From Oscillospiraceae bacterium (GTDB lineage: Bacteria; Bacillota; Clostridia; Oscillospirales; Acutalibacteraceae): a stretch of DNA of 13,054 nt. This document shows positions 5,413 through 12,990 of this stretch, piece after piece; within the stretch, counting starts at the first letter, position 1, and each line of letters begins with the position of its first letter. The notes under the pieces are model-generated. The model had not been told where the DNA came from and made no database searches. It saw nothing but the letters and a program-made list of their open reading frames with translations. A program made the position numbers and the translations under genes. Location of the stretch: assembly GCA_902774165.1 (NCBI GenBank), contig CACYHJ010000023.1, forward strand, positions 1-13,054, in the 5' to 3' direction.

Positions 5413-7674
5413 ATGAGCACCAGACAGCAGATCGACGAGATCCTTCGCCTCAGGCATGAAAAGGCAAAGGGTCTCGAAGAACAGAAACAGAAACTGAAAG
5501 ACCTGCTTGCCGAGTTGAAGAAGGTCAACGGGATGAAAATCAGATCCGGGGATATCAAAAACGACGAGCTCAGAGCTGATTTTATCCGCAAGCATAAAGC
5601 GCTGGGACTGCAGGAGCTGATGAAGCAGACCGAGGAAGCGATCGGCGAGCTGGATACCGTTATTACCCGTTTTAACCGCGATTATCTGAGCATCGCCACG
5701 ATCGGCAAGGAGCGGCAGGGCAAAAGCCAGTTTCTGCAGTCGGTCAGCCAGCTGGACGACCGTGTGATCCCCGCCTATGCCGCGGGATCCTGTACCGGCG
5801 CCGTCTCCATCATCAAAAACGACCCGAACATGTCGCCGAATACGGTGCGCGCCGAGATCAATTACAGACAACGGGACGATATCATAGAATTCGCCCGCGA
5901 GTACGTGCGCACGATCAATCCGTCGTATCCGGTGAATGAAATCGACTTTGACACGATCGAGTATCTGCCGCTCTCTCAGCTTGAAAAGGCCGCCGACAAC
6001 GCGCCGCCGGAAAACGTCAGCGCGGCGCAGGCGGCGATGAAGCATCTGCGCAATATTGTAAACAGCTTTGCCGACATCAGCTCCAAATTCGGCGCCTCCC
6101 CCGAAACCTATACCGATCCCGAAATCATCAAGACCATTGTCGCTCAGAATAACGGCAAAAAGGATTCCGATCCCGATATTGAGTATTACAACAACTATCT
6201 CGCGGTTCAGAAAGCGGACATTCAGTGTAAATTCTTTTATGATCCGGGCAAGGTGCGGCTGATTGACACCGTCGGCATTGAGAGCACGCAGGCCGGCGTG
6301 ATTCAGGCGATGCTTGACACGGTGAAGAATGAGTGCGACGCCGCGATCGTCGTCACGCGGCCCGAGGCGTCCCCGCAGACGAAGGATATTGAAATCAATA
6401 ACCTGCTGATGACTTCCTTCGCCGACAAAATGCCGGAGAAATGGCTGTTCTATCTTGTAAACCATTTTAAAGGGCACAACGACAATACCGTGGACGTTTT
6501 TGACCGTGATATTGCAAAATGGAAAATCGCGGGGCACATGATCGTGGACTGCTCCGACGCGAGGGACGTGAACGAGCGGTTTATGAAATCGCTGCTTGAC
6601 ACGCTGCTTGCCAACATTGACGCGATCGACAGCACCTACGTCAAAAGCGCGGAGGACGCCCGGCAGAAGCTTGCCGAGGCGGCGAAACGGATTCTTGACG
6701 CCGTCGGCAGCGGAGAAAGCGTCGCAAAGGGCGGCGTGATGGAACAGATGGCGCTGAACAAGGGGAAAGCGTGCTTCAACGCGATGGGCGTCCAGCTCAG
6801 AAAAATCGTTCATCAGTGGTCCAGAGACCGCAACGAGCCGAACCCGGTTCTGTGGAAAGAGATCCAGAAAATCCTGAACTCCCTTGAAAACGAAGTCAAT
6901 CCCGGCAGGGAAGCGATCCAGCGGATTGCCGAGACCAATAACGTGCTGGCGGGGGATATCTGGAATATCTGCCTGCATTACGTCCGCAATAAAATCACAA
7001 AGCAGTTCATTGATATCGACGAGGAGCTGATCAAGGAGAATATCCGTTTCAAGAATTCTCTTGTCAGGGTGTTCTATGAAAACCTTCAGTCCCTGTTCGG
7101 CGAAGCCGGCGACGTGAACGACGATTCCGTCGATCTGACGGAGAAGCTGCTTGAAAAAGTCCGGCCGTATTTCGGTGAGGACGAGAAATACGCTCAGATC
7201 TATGACGCGATCGTGTTCCTGAATAACTTCCAGTTCAATACGCGCGCCGCGATCATTCAGACCGTGCGTTCTCAGCTGAACATCATCAATCCTCTGTGCG
7301 AGGAGTTTGCGAACCCGACGATGAATTTTACGGTTCAGAACTGCGGTGTGCAGATCGATTATTTCCTGACCTCAAGACTGTCTCTGATCGAGGAGAACCT
7401 GCGTCATGAGCTCATGGAGATTTACAGCACTCCCAACCGGGCGTTTTTTGCCGTCGCGGAAGAGTTTTACGACAGGCTTACCTTTGCCGCGGTGGATATT
7501 TCTTCCGGCGTTGTCAAGAGCATGTCGGATATCTGGGGCGAGTTTTTCGTCGAATACGCCAGAAAGATCTGGCAGGAGCAGGGCAGGGATTTTGAGATCA
7601 TCGACGCGTTCGATAACGAGGTCCGCAAGACGCTGTGCCCGCTTCTCAGCGCAATTGATCAGGAAGGAGAATAA
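5413..7674 (+). CDS. Dynamin-like large GTPase
   Basis: A 753-aa protein with a helical, charged N-terminus (about 1-90, coiled-coil-like at 12-40), then a P-loop GTPase domain: G1 GKERQGKS (98-105), G2 Thr128 in GSCTGAVS, G3 DTVG (285-288). The G4 region is LVNHFKGHND (348-357), not a standard NKxD, and VDCSDA (378-383) occupies the G5 position. The long insert between G2 and G3 and the large helical C-terminal half (about 390-753) fit bacterial dynamin-like proteins, which act as membrane-binding, self-assembling GTPases. I see no transmembrane helix or obvious lipid-binding paddle. The start is ATG 5413 with AGGAGG 8 nt upstream. The stop is followed 2 bp later by the next GTPase gene, indicating coupled translation. 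Family membership is fairly sure; the role in membrane remodelling or defence is inference. Confidence 0.82.
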   Translation: MSTRQQIDEILRLRHEKAKGLEEQKQKLKDLLAELKKVNGMKIRSGDIKNDELRADFIRKHKALGLQELMKQTEEAIGELDTVITRFNRDYLSIATIGKERQGKSQFLQSVSQLDDRVIPAYAAGSCTGAVSIIKNDPNMSPNTVRAEINYRQRDDIIEFAREYVRTINPSYPVNEIDFDTIEYLPLSQLEKAADNAPPENVSAAQAAMKHLRNIVNSFADISSKFGASPETYTDPEIIKTIVAQNNGKKDSDPDIEYYNNYLAVQKADIQCKFFYDPGKVRLIDTVGIESTQAGVIQAMLDTVKNECDAAIVVTRPEASPQTKDIEINNLLMTSFADKMPEKWLFYLVNHFKGHNDNTVDVFDRDIAKWKIAGHMIVDCSDARDVNERFMKSLLDTLLANIDAIDSTYVKSAEDARQKLAEAAKRILDAVGSGESVAKGGVMEQMALNKGKACFNAMGVQLRKIVHQWSRDRNEPNPVLWKEIQKILNSLENEVNPGREAIQRIAETNNVLAGDIWNICLHYVRNKITKQFIDIDEELIKENIRFKNSLVRVFYENLQSLFGEAGDVNDDSVDLTEKLLEKVRPYFGEDEKYAQIYDAIVFLNNFQFNTRAAIIQTVRSQLNIINPLCEEFANPTMNFTVQNCGVQIDYFLTSRLSLIEENLRHELMEIYSTPNRAFFAVAEEFYDRLTFAAVDISSGVVKSMSDIWGEFFVEYARKIWQEQGRDFEIIDAFDNEVRKTLCPLLSAIDQEGE

Positions 7675-7676
7675 CG

Positions 7677-8723
7677 ATGGCTGATATCAACATTCTGATG
7701 CTCGGCGGCAAACGCTGCGGCAAAACCACAGTCCTTTCTTCCATGAGCATGGAAATCGGCAAAGCCCTCGCCGGGACCCGGCTGCAGCTTCTGCCGATGC
7801 AGAACACGGATGTGAAGCTGAGGAACGCAGCGGACGTGATCCGTAAAAAAATCGGGGAGTTTGACAATCCGCTGATCCGTACCACGGTGGATGAAAACCC
7901 GACCGGCGCGCGGGACGTTTATGAATTTTCATTTCAGATGCCCGGCGTAAAGCCTGTCGTGATCAATATCCACGATATCCCCGGCGAATGGCTGACGGAC
8001 CCGCTGCACGAAAAGGAAGTCCGCGCCCTGATCGCCGTCAGTCAGGTGATCATCATCGCGATCGACACGCCGTATCTGTTCTACAAAATGGGCAGAGAGG
8101 GCTACGGGCAGTACCATGAGGAATACAATAAGCCGAGGGAGATCGCGAATTTCTTTAAAAACAGCCTCTCCCCGGCGGATATTCAGGACCGGATGGTTCT
8201 GTTTGTGCCGCTGAAATGCGAACGTTATTATCATCTGACGTATACGCCGAAGCTCAACGCTTATCACCGCAATTATATGCAGGAGCTGTTTGAGGCCGTC
8301 TGCATCGGCTACAGGGACCTTCTGTTCTATCTGCGCTCCACGCCGCAGCTGGCAAACAGCCTGACCATTGCCGTGACGCCGATTCTCTCCGCCGGCGGGA
8401 TCGATTTCGTGAAATTTGTAAAGGACGAGCAGACCGGCCGTGTGATGTCCCTTTATCAGGAGCCGGAATTCCTGGCGGACTCCGAAAAAGGCTATTCGCC
8501 CCGGTTTTGCGAGCAGCCGATCGTCTATGCGCTCACCTACGTGCTGCGTCTGGGCGTTGACGGCCAGTGGAAGATGGGCGGCTTTACAAAGAGCGCGCAG
8601 AATTCGAACCAGCTTGCGATGCGGGAGGCTTATGAAACGCTGAGAAGAAAAATGAAGCGGTCCCATTCCAGCACCTATTCCGCGGACGGGTTCTTTATGA
8701 TCCAGAATCCGAAGAATATATGA
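7677..8723 (+). CDS. Small P-loop GTPase, double-GTPase/TRAFAC-like
   Basis: A 348-aa soluble protein with a Walker A motif at its very start, GGKRCGKTT (10-18), a G3/Walker B region VVINIHDIPGEWL (Asp100, Gly103), a hydrophobic strand VSQVIIIAIDTPYLF (121-135), and FVPLKCERYY (176-185) where NKxD or TKxD would lie. TPILSAGG (234-241) resembles a G5 loop. The D-x-P-G-E form resembles the GTPases of predicted conflict systems (so-called double or DO-GTPases); this subfamily assignment needs a profile search. GAAGGAG, the ribosome site, lies inside the 3' end of the preceding gene, so the two GTPases are probably made together. The C-terminus, K-R-S-H then ADGFF and PKNI, recurs in damaged form in the spacer downstream, and the 344-aa protein two genes on looks like a distant relative lacking the P-loop. 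Confidence 0.82.
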   Translation: MADINILMLGGKRCGKTTVLSSMSMEIGKALAGTRLQLLPMQNTDVKLRNAADVIRKKIGEFDNPLIRTTVDENPTGARDVYEFSFQMPGVKPVVINIHDIPGEWLTDPLHEKEVRALIAVSQVIIIAIDTPYLFYKMGREGYGQYHEEYNKPREIANFFKNSLSPADIQDRMVLFVPLKCERYYHLTYTPKLNAYHRNYMQELFEAVCIGYRDLLFYLRSTPQLANSLTIAVTPILSAGGIDFVKFVKDEQTGRVMSLYQEPEFLADSEKGYSPRFCEQPIVYALTYVLRLGVDGQWKMGGFTKSAQNSNQLAMREAYETLRRKMKRSHSSTYSADGFFMIQNPKNI

Positions 8724-8811
8724 GAAAAATGATAATATGAGATAAAAAATTCATCTGATTTCATTTGTCAGAATGTTGATTATTATTGATGATCCCGAAG
8801 GCGGAAAATGA

Positions 8812-8892
8812 AAACGGAGAAATTCCGGTGAATTCACGGCGGACGGGTTTTTCATAGCCCGACAACCGAAAATGATCTTAGAAAAGAAGTGA
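8812..8892 (+). pseudogene. Remnant of a second copy of the small GTPase gene (3' end)
   Basis: The 176-bp spacer between the small GTPase and the 209-aa gene contains a reading frame (AAA at 8812 to TGA at 8890-8892) whose translation aligns without gaps to the last 22 residues of the GTPase: 11 of 22 identical, including K-R at the start, ADGFF in the middle and P-K near the end. Several identical residues use different synonymous codons (AAG/AAA, TTC/TTT, TTT/TTC), so the copy diverged as coding sequence rather than being a fresh duplication. It is closed upstream by TGA at 8809-8811 and has no start. It reads four codons past the GTPase's own stop position before ending. Best read as the scar of a deleted tandem paralogue. 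Confidence 0.6.
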
Positions 8893-8899
8893 GAATCCT

Positions 8900-9529
8900 G
8901 TGGAAGTATTTATTAACAGCACGTTTGCGCAATCCGCGCGGGGATACCGTATGATGCGCCTGACGTCGGACCGCGCGGCGGACGTCCGCTCTCCCGACGA
9001 GCTGCCGGAGCCGGTGTACCGTTTTCTGAATGAGGAAATATTTTATTCGATCTGGTGTGATCTGAACGGGACTCCGGCGTTAAAACCGCCGGTTCCCTGC
9101 GGCGGGTATTTCGGCGTCAAAGCGCTGAACGGGGTGTTCTGCAACAAAAAAAACGGCGTTGTGAATCTCGCTTTCTCCGCTGACGCGCAGGAGCTGCAAA
9201 CCCTTGCCCTGATCGTCAACAGGGTGCTGTGCAATTACGGCGCCTTCAACGCGCTTGTATTCCGCATGATTCAGATTGACGCTTCCGGGGCGTATTCCGT
9301 TGATAAACAGGCGTTTCTTGAGGCAGTCGCGGCGCTTCCCGGCGGAGCGTTTCCCGCATTCGTCGCGAATGAGCAGATGAATTACGGTTCGGAAAAGGAC
9401 CTTCTGCATTATGCGGTGTGTCTGAGCTCCTGGGAACGCGCAACGCCCCTTCTGCCGGGAAAATGGATCAAATTCCTGCGTCCTGCCCGGATCATAGATC
9501 AGAATTCGTTCGATACGCAAATGAGATAA
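8900..9529 (+). CDS. Unrecognised 209-aa operon protein
   Basis: A soluble mixed alpha/beta protein; no transmembrane helix, signal peptide or catalytic motif that I can identify. It starts with GTG (8900); the ribosome site is a weak AAGTGAG about 8 nt upstream, and the next in-frame ATGs fall inside the conserved-looking stretch AQSARGYRMMRL, so the GTG is preferred. That N-terminal stretch loosely recalls the opening of GTPase-associated protein 1 (GAP1) domains of predicted conflict systems, which begin with a Q-x-x-x-G-Y/H pattern; this is a weak visual similarity and not an assignment. Position between the GTPase and its likely degenerate relative, 16 bp before the next start, argues that it acts with them, perhaps as an adaptor. 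Confidence 0.7.
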   Translation: MEVFINSTFAQSARGYRMMRLTSDRAADVRSPDELPEPVYRFLNEEIFYSIWCDLNGTPALKPPVPCGGYFGVKALNGVFCNKKNGVVNLAFSADAQELQTLALIVNRVLCNYGAFNALVFRMIQIDASGAYSVDKQAFLEAVAALPGGAFPAFVANEQMNYGSEKDLLHYAVCLSSWERATPLLPGKWIKFLRPARIIDQNSFDTQMR

Positions 9530-9545
9530 CTGATGAGGTGACACT

Positions 9546-10580
9546 ATGGCATTCGGATCATTTGATGCAGTATCATCAAACAAAAAACGAAAGAAAACCG
9601 GCATTCCGGAGCCGACCGAGCGGATAAAAAAGCCGATCCCGACCGACGTCGTGAAACCGCCTGTGATTACCGGCGGAGGCGGCGGGAAGCTGCCGCCTCC
9701 GCCGCCTCCGGTCGTCGTTGACGGAAAAGGCGCCGTTATGCAGATCAGAATCGCGGTTGCCGGCAGATCCATTGCTGAAATTCTGGATTATATCGCCGGC
9801 CTGCATACGAATATGAACAATCTTGTGGGCAATGCGGGGCTTGCGTTTTTCAGCGAAGCCGGCGCCCAGCTCGGGGAGCTGCTGGAACGGCAGAAAGCGA
9901 TTTCCGGGATCTTCACGGATCCGGAGATGACCGAATACCGTGTTGCCGACGGCCTTGAAAACGGGGACGGCGCCCCGAAGGCGGTTTCCTGGACGCTCAG
10001 CAAGGCTGGCGTTCAGAGCTTCCGTTTTCAGATCAGCTTTGATTGCGTGACCTATGCGCAGCTGCTCGGCGACCGGCTTCCCGCATGCGATATGCTGTGG
10101 GTGTTCGGCGACGCGCTGCTTTATGCGCAGAATGCGCCGTCTGCGCCCGGCGGCTCCGATGCTCTCGCGTTGATTGCCCGCGGCAAAGAAGCGAATCTGC
10201 CGGTTTCCCTGATCGCCGGGCATGTTGAGCAGTTCGGCCGCATCCGGGAGCGGGACTCGGTATGCTCCGTTGACGGCGACGTCTGCAAAAAAGTCCGCGA
10301 AGCGCTCGGCGGCGGGGACGATACGGCGTTCATCCCCGTGCAGGTCTACGGCGGCCTGACGTTCAAAACGGTGGAAGGGGACGGCTGTCTCGTCTTTGAG
10401 GAGAATAAATTCGGCGGTATGCGGGAGTATAAACCGGAAGGCTGCCATATCCCGCTGTTGATCGCAATGGAACAAGTGAACGCGGGCGCGGATTCCGCCG
10501 GGAATGAGATCCTGGAGGCGATCCGGAAGCTGAACCGGGTGCAGAGAACAGAATATGCCTCCGCCGGGCTGGATATATAA
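9546..10580 (+). CDS. GTPase-fold protein without a P-loop (pseudo-GTPase) with Gly/Pro linker
   Basis: A 344-aa soluble protein. Residues 1-45 are basic and disordered-looking; 43-47 are five Gly and 50-55 six Pro; a globular domain follows. It has the rhythm of a GTPase fold: strand MQIRIAVAGRSIAEIL (65-80) where the P-loop should be, but without GxxxxGKT; a strand DMLWVFGDALLY (182-193) like the post-G3 strand; LPVSLIAGHVEQFG (218-231) at the G4 place without NKxD; and FIPVQVYGGLTF (262-273) at the G5 place. Its 297-314 segment matches the small GTPase 273-290 without gaps, sharing Y-x-P-x-x-C-x-x-x-P, then A and V. I infer a catalytically dead paralogue, possibly a regulatory partner of the small GTPase. 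AGGTGA 5 nt before the ATG supports the start. Confidence 0.72.
   Translation: MAFGSFDAVSSNKKRKKTGIPEPTERIKKPIPTDVVKPPVITGGGGGKLPPPPPPVVVDGKGAVMQIRIAVAGRSIAEILDYIAGLHTNMNNLVGNAGLAFFSEAGAQLGELLERQKAISGIFTDPEMTEYRVADGLENGDGAPKAVSWTLSKAGVQSFRFQISFDCVTYAQLLGDRLPACDMLWVFGDALLYAQNAPSAPGGSDALALIARGKEANLPVSLIAGHVEQFGRIRERDSVCSVDGDVCKKVREALGGGDDTAFIPVQVYGGLTFKTVEGDGCLVFEENKFGGMREYKPEGCHIPLLIAMEQVNAGADSAGNEILEAIRKLNRVQRTEYASAGLDI
9672..9703 (+). repeat. 12-bp perfect inverted repeat inside the Gly/Pro linker codons
   Basis: GGCGGAGGCGGC (9672-9683) and GCCGCCTCCGCC (9692-9703) are exact reverse complements around an 8-nt loop. The left arm encodes glycines and the right arm prolines, so the complementarity follows from GGN and CCN codons, yet the match is perfect over 12 bp and would form a very stable mRNA hairpin about 130 nt into the gene. 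Confidence 0.8.
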
Positions 10581-10594
10581 TGGATATTATATAT
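10573..10594 (+). repeat. AT-only 9-bp inverted repeat spanning a stop codon and reaching the next ribosome site
   Basis: ATATATAAT (10573-10581) pairs perfectly with ATTATATAT (10586-10594) around GGAT. It overlaps the stop of the pseudo-GTPase gene and abuts the AGGTG of the first vWA gene. It could form a weak mRNA hairpin affecting vWA translation. It also contains TATAAT (10576-10581), but no -35 box is seen at the right distance. Confidence 0.45.
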
Positions 10595-10599
10595 AGGTG
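10595..10599 (+). promoter_or_regulatory. Ribosome binding site of the first vWA gene
   Basis: AGGTG lies 6 nt before the ATG at 10606. Its last three bases are also the alternative in-frame GTG start at 10597, which would then have no ribosome site, so ATG 10606 is chosen. Confidence 0.5.
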
Positions 10600-10605
10600 T
10601 CAGCA

Positions 10606-11808
10606 ATGAAAAAGAAATTTGACGTTTTGACCGCGGGCGTGACCTTCGGCGTATCGTTTCTGTTCTGCGTCCTGTCGATCGTTGTTTTGCGGGAAGTAAA
10701 ACCGGCGGGCGTCGCCGCCGCGCTTGCGGTCGGGATCTCTTTCTTTGTCACGGCGCTCGCGTCGTTTGCCGCCATGCGGATCGTTTCGGCAGCGCGAAAG
10801 AGCCTGACGGTAAATCTGCCGTCGTTGAAATTCGGGTTTGCAGCCCTGTTGCTGCTGCTGTGTTTCATCGTCGGTTTTGCCGGACAGTTTCTATATTCCT
10901 TCCGGATCGTCCGGTCGGAACAACCCGAGCCGGAGCCGCCCCGGGGAAGCAATATCGCGCTGCTTCTTGACGCGTCCGGCTCTATGGAGGATTACGTCGA
11001 TACCGTCACAGCCGCGTCGGTCCTCTTTACGGAGAGCCTTTCGGAAAACTGCAGCCTGTACGCCGGAATTTTTGATTTTTACGTCAAGGATTCCGAACCT
11101 CTGACAGTGATGGACCCCGCCGGAAAAGCGAAAATGACGGCGTTTCTTGAGAACCGTTACGTTCTGGGCGGCATGACCAATATCGATCATCCGCTGCAGA
11201 CGGCGAAGGACGTGCTGAACGCACAGAATGACGGCAAAGAAAAGGCGGTCGTGATGCTGACCGACGGTTTCGTGAAATTCCTGACCCAAACGAAAAACGA
11301 TTATCTTGCCGATCAGATCAAGCTCTATACCATCCGGATTGCCGGAAGCGAGAACAAAGACGCGGATGAGCTCGTCGACTTTGTCAATGCGACCGGCGGT
11401 TTTGATACGGTGATCTCGGACGCGACCATGCAAAGCGATATGGAAGCGTTGAAGAAGGTGTTTCAGGCGATCACGCAGGAAGTCGATCAGCCCGGCGTCA
11501 CAACGGAATTCTCTGACGGTTACGTCCTGTATGACGAAACGGTCAGCGCTTCGCGGGTCGCGATCCGGTTTGCCGTCTTCGTCCTTCTTGTCGTGCTTGT
11601 GCAGCTTCTGCTGATCGGCAGAATGGATCTGCCCGGGATTCTTGTTTCGGCGGCTGCGGCAATTCTCACAACGGCGGGCGTGACGCTGGCAGGATACGCG
11701 GAGATGGTTCCTGTTTGTGCGCTTTTGCCTGCCATCTGCGTTTACACGGCTTTGATCCGGTTGAACGTCGTCGCCGGGAACGGATCTGATTTTGGAATGG
11801 GAGTTTAA
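10606..11808 (+). CDS. vWA-domain membrane protein, first of a tandem pair
   Basis: A 400-aa protein: three predicted N-terminal transmembrane helices (about 8-28, 33-56, 75-98), a von Willebrand factor A domain (about 115-300), and three C-terminal helices (about 317-337, 343-363, 367-387). The MIDAS metal site is complete: D-x-S-x-S at Asp122, Ser124, Ser126; Thr191 in GGMTN; Asp220 in MLTDG. The basic N-terminus (MKKK) and basic loop between helices 2 and 3 put those segments inside by the positive-inside rule, so the vWA domain should face outside. vWA/MIDAS domains bind protein ligands through a divalent metal. An acidic Pro/Glu-rich spacer (105-112) links helix 3 to the vWA. It lies 25 bp after the pseudo-GTPase gene and 6 bp before its paralogue. 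Confidence 0.85.
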   Translation: MKKKFDVLTAGVTFGVSFLFCVLSIVVLREVKPAGVAAALAVGISFFVTALASFAAMRIVSAARKSLTVNLPSLKFGFAALLLLLCFIVGFAGQFLYSFRIVRSEQPEPEPPRGSNIALLLDASGSMEDYVDTVTAASVLFTESLSENCSLYAGIFDFYVKDSEPLTVMDPAGKAKMTAFLENRYVLGGMTNIDHPLQTAKDVLNAQNDGKEKAVVMLTDGFVKFLTQTKNDYLADQIKLYTIRIAGSENKDADELVDFVNATGGFDTVISDATMQSDMEALKKVFQAITQEVDQPGVTTEFSDGYVLYDETVSASRVAIRFAVFVLLVVLVQLLLIGRMDLPGILVSAAAAILTTAGVTLAGYAEMVPVCALLPAICVYTALIRLNVVAGNGSDFGMGV

Positions 11809-11814
11809 CAGCGT

Positions 11815-12990
11815 ATGAATAACAGAAAATTTGACATTCCGTTCGCCTTGGGAACCTTTGCGGGGTCTTTTGTCCTGAATCTGGTTTTTGTCCTGGCGCT
11901 GCCGAAGCGATCGTTGACCGGCGTCCCTGCGGCGCTTGCGGTCGGCGCGGCGTTCCTGCTGCCTGCGTTTGCGTCCCTTGCCGCGATTTATGTGATATCG
12001 AGAATCCGGGTGCGCGTCAGGGTGAAGCTGCCCACGACCGTGCTCCCGGCCGTGCTGCTGCTCGCGCTCTGTTTCGCCGTCGGTTTTCTCGGACAGCTCG
12101 CATACGGGATCCGGGTACAGAAGAAGCAGGAGATTCTGATTCCGTCAGACAGCGATTATATGCTGATGCTCGACGATTCCGGTTCGCTGATCGATTATCG
12201 CGGCAACATCCACGCCGCGTCCGTGCAGTTCGTCGACGCTCTGAGCGAGGAAAGCCGTCTCGGCGCCGGTCTTTTCGCCGCAAAGGACGGGGGACAGGAA
12301 AAGCTGACAAAAATGGACGCGGCGGGCAAGACCGCGTTAAAGGATTTTCTCGATATCTCCAACAGCTTCGCCGGCGGTACCGACCTGAACACCGCGCTTG
12401 AGACGGCGTATAAATCGCTGTCCGGCGCCTCCGGCCAAAGACGCCGCGCCGTGATCGTCATCACGGACGACCAGGGAAAATTTGAGAACGCGGTCAAAGA
12501 GAATTACATAAAATCCGGCGTCAGTCTCTATACGATCCGTATCTCAGACAACGCAGCGGAAACCGACCCGGTTGCCGTTTTTGCCTCGGAGTCCGGCGGC
12601 TTTGATACCGTCATCAGCAAAGCAGACGCGGCGAGGAACGATCTCGGCGCATTCAGCGATGCTTTCAGCAGCATTACAGGCGTCACAACCGCGGTGACGA
12701 CCTCGGGAAGCGGCCTGCTGATCTATGATGAGGGCGTCGTCTGGTATCGCGTCCTGATCCGCCTTGCATTCTTTGCGATTCTTGCGGTATTGATTCAGTT
12801 CGTTTACTTCCGCCGCTCGACCCTTGCGGGCGCATTGATTTCGGCGGCGGTCGGGCTTGCCGTCGGCGGAGCGGTGACGTTCCTGGGCAGCCGGAGCCTG
12901 CCCGTGCTTTCTGCGCTGATTCCCGCAATCGGGATCTATACCGCGTTTATCAGTCTGAATATTTCACAGGAGGTCAATCCCGATGTTTGA
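11815..12990 (+). CDS. vWA-domain membrane protein, second of a tandem pair
   Basis: A 391-aa paralogue of the preceding protein with the same order: three helices, vWA domain, three helices. The MIDAS is intact: Asp120, Ser122, Ser124 in MLDDSGSL; Thr189 in GGTDL; Asp218 in VITDD. Shared blocks include SLYTIRI/KLYTIRI and an identical GGFDTVIS, plus (L/V)xYDE just before helix 4. The loop between helices 2 and 3 is strongly basic (RIRVRVRVK) and so is the one after helix 4 (YFRR), both pointing to a cytoplasmic side and hence an external vWA. The proteins have diverged in most surface positions of the vWA domain, which fits a heteromeric pair or different ligands. The start ATG 11815 is 6 bp after the previous stop, with a GGGAG about 10 nt upstream. 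Confidence 0.85.
   Translation: MNNRKFDIPFALGTFAGSFVLNLVFVLALPKRSLTGVPAALAVGAAFLLPAFASLAAIYVISRIRVRVRVKLPTTVLPAVLLLALCFAVGFLGQLAYGIRVQKKQEILIPSDSDYMLMLDDSGSLIDYRGNIHAASVQFVDALSEESRLGAGLFAAKDGGQEKLTKMDAAGKTALKDFLDISNSFAGGTDLNTALETAYKSLSGASGQRRRAVIVITDDQGKFENAVKENYIKSGVSLYTIRISDNAAETDPVAVFASESGGFDTVISKADAARNDLGAFSDAFSSITGVTTAVTTSGSGLLIYDEGVVWYRVLIRLAFFAILAVLIQFVYFRRSTLAGALISAAVGLAVGGAVTFLGSRSLPVLSALIPAIGIYTAFISLNISQEVNPDV
12968..12973 (+). promoter_or_regulatory. Ribosome binding site of the last, partial gene
   Basis: A consensus AGGAGG inside the 3' end of the second vWA gene, 9 nt before ATG 12983. It is the main evidence that another gene starts here. Confidence 0.75.

Noticed and set aside
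5185..6978. 597-codon minus-strand open frame opposite the dynamin-like gene
   Set aside because: Shadow of the GTPase coding frame. It crosses the intrinsic terminator and the 5413 ribosome site, and its translation has no recognisable motif.
8765..8793. Promoter TTGTCA with a downstream -10 in the AT-rich spacer
   Set aside because: The hexamer 17 bp downstream (GATGAT) is a poor -10 match; the region is more simply explained as decayed coding sequence.
8812..8899. Short gene in the spacer before the 209-aa gene
   Set aside because: The frame matching the GTPase tail has no start codon with a ribosome site before the matched part and is closed by a TGA at 8809, so it is annotated as a remnant, not a gene.
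10597..10605. GTG start for the first vWA protein
   Set aside because: The GTG is part of the AGGTG that fits as the ribosome site for ATG 10606; nothing suitable precedes the GTG.
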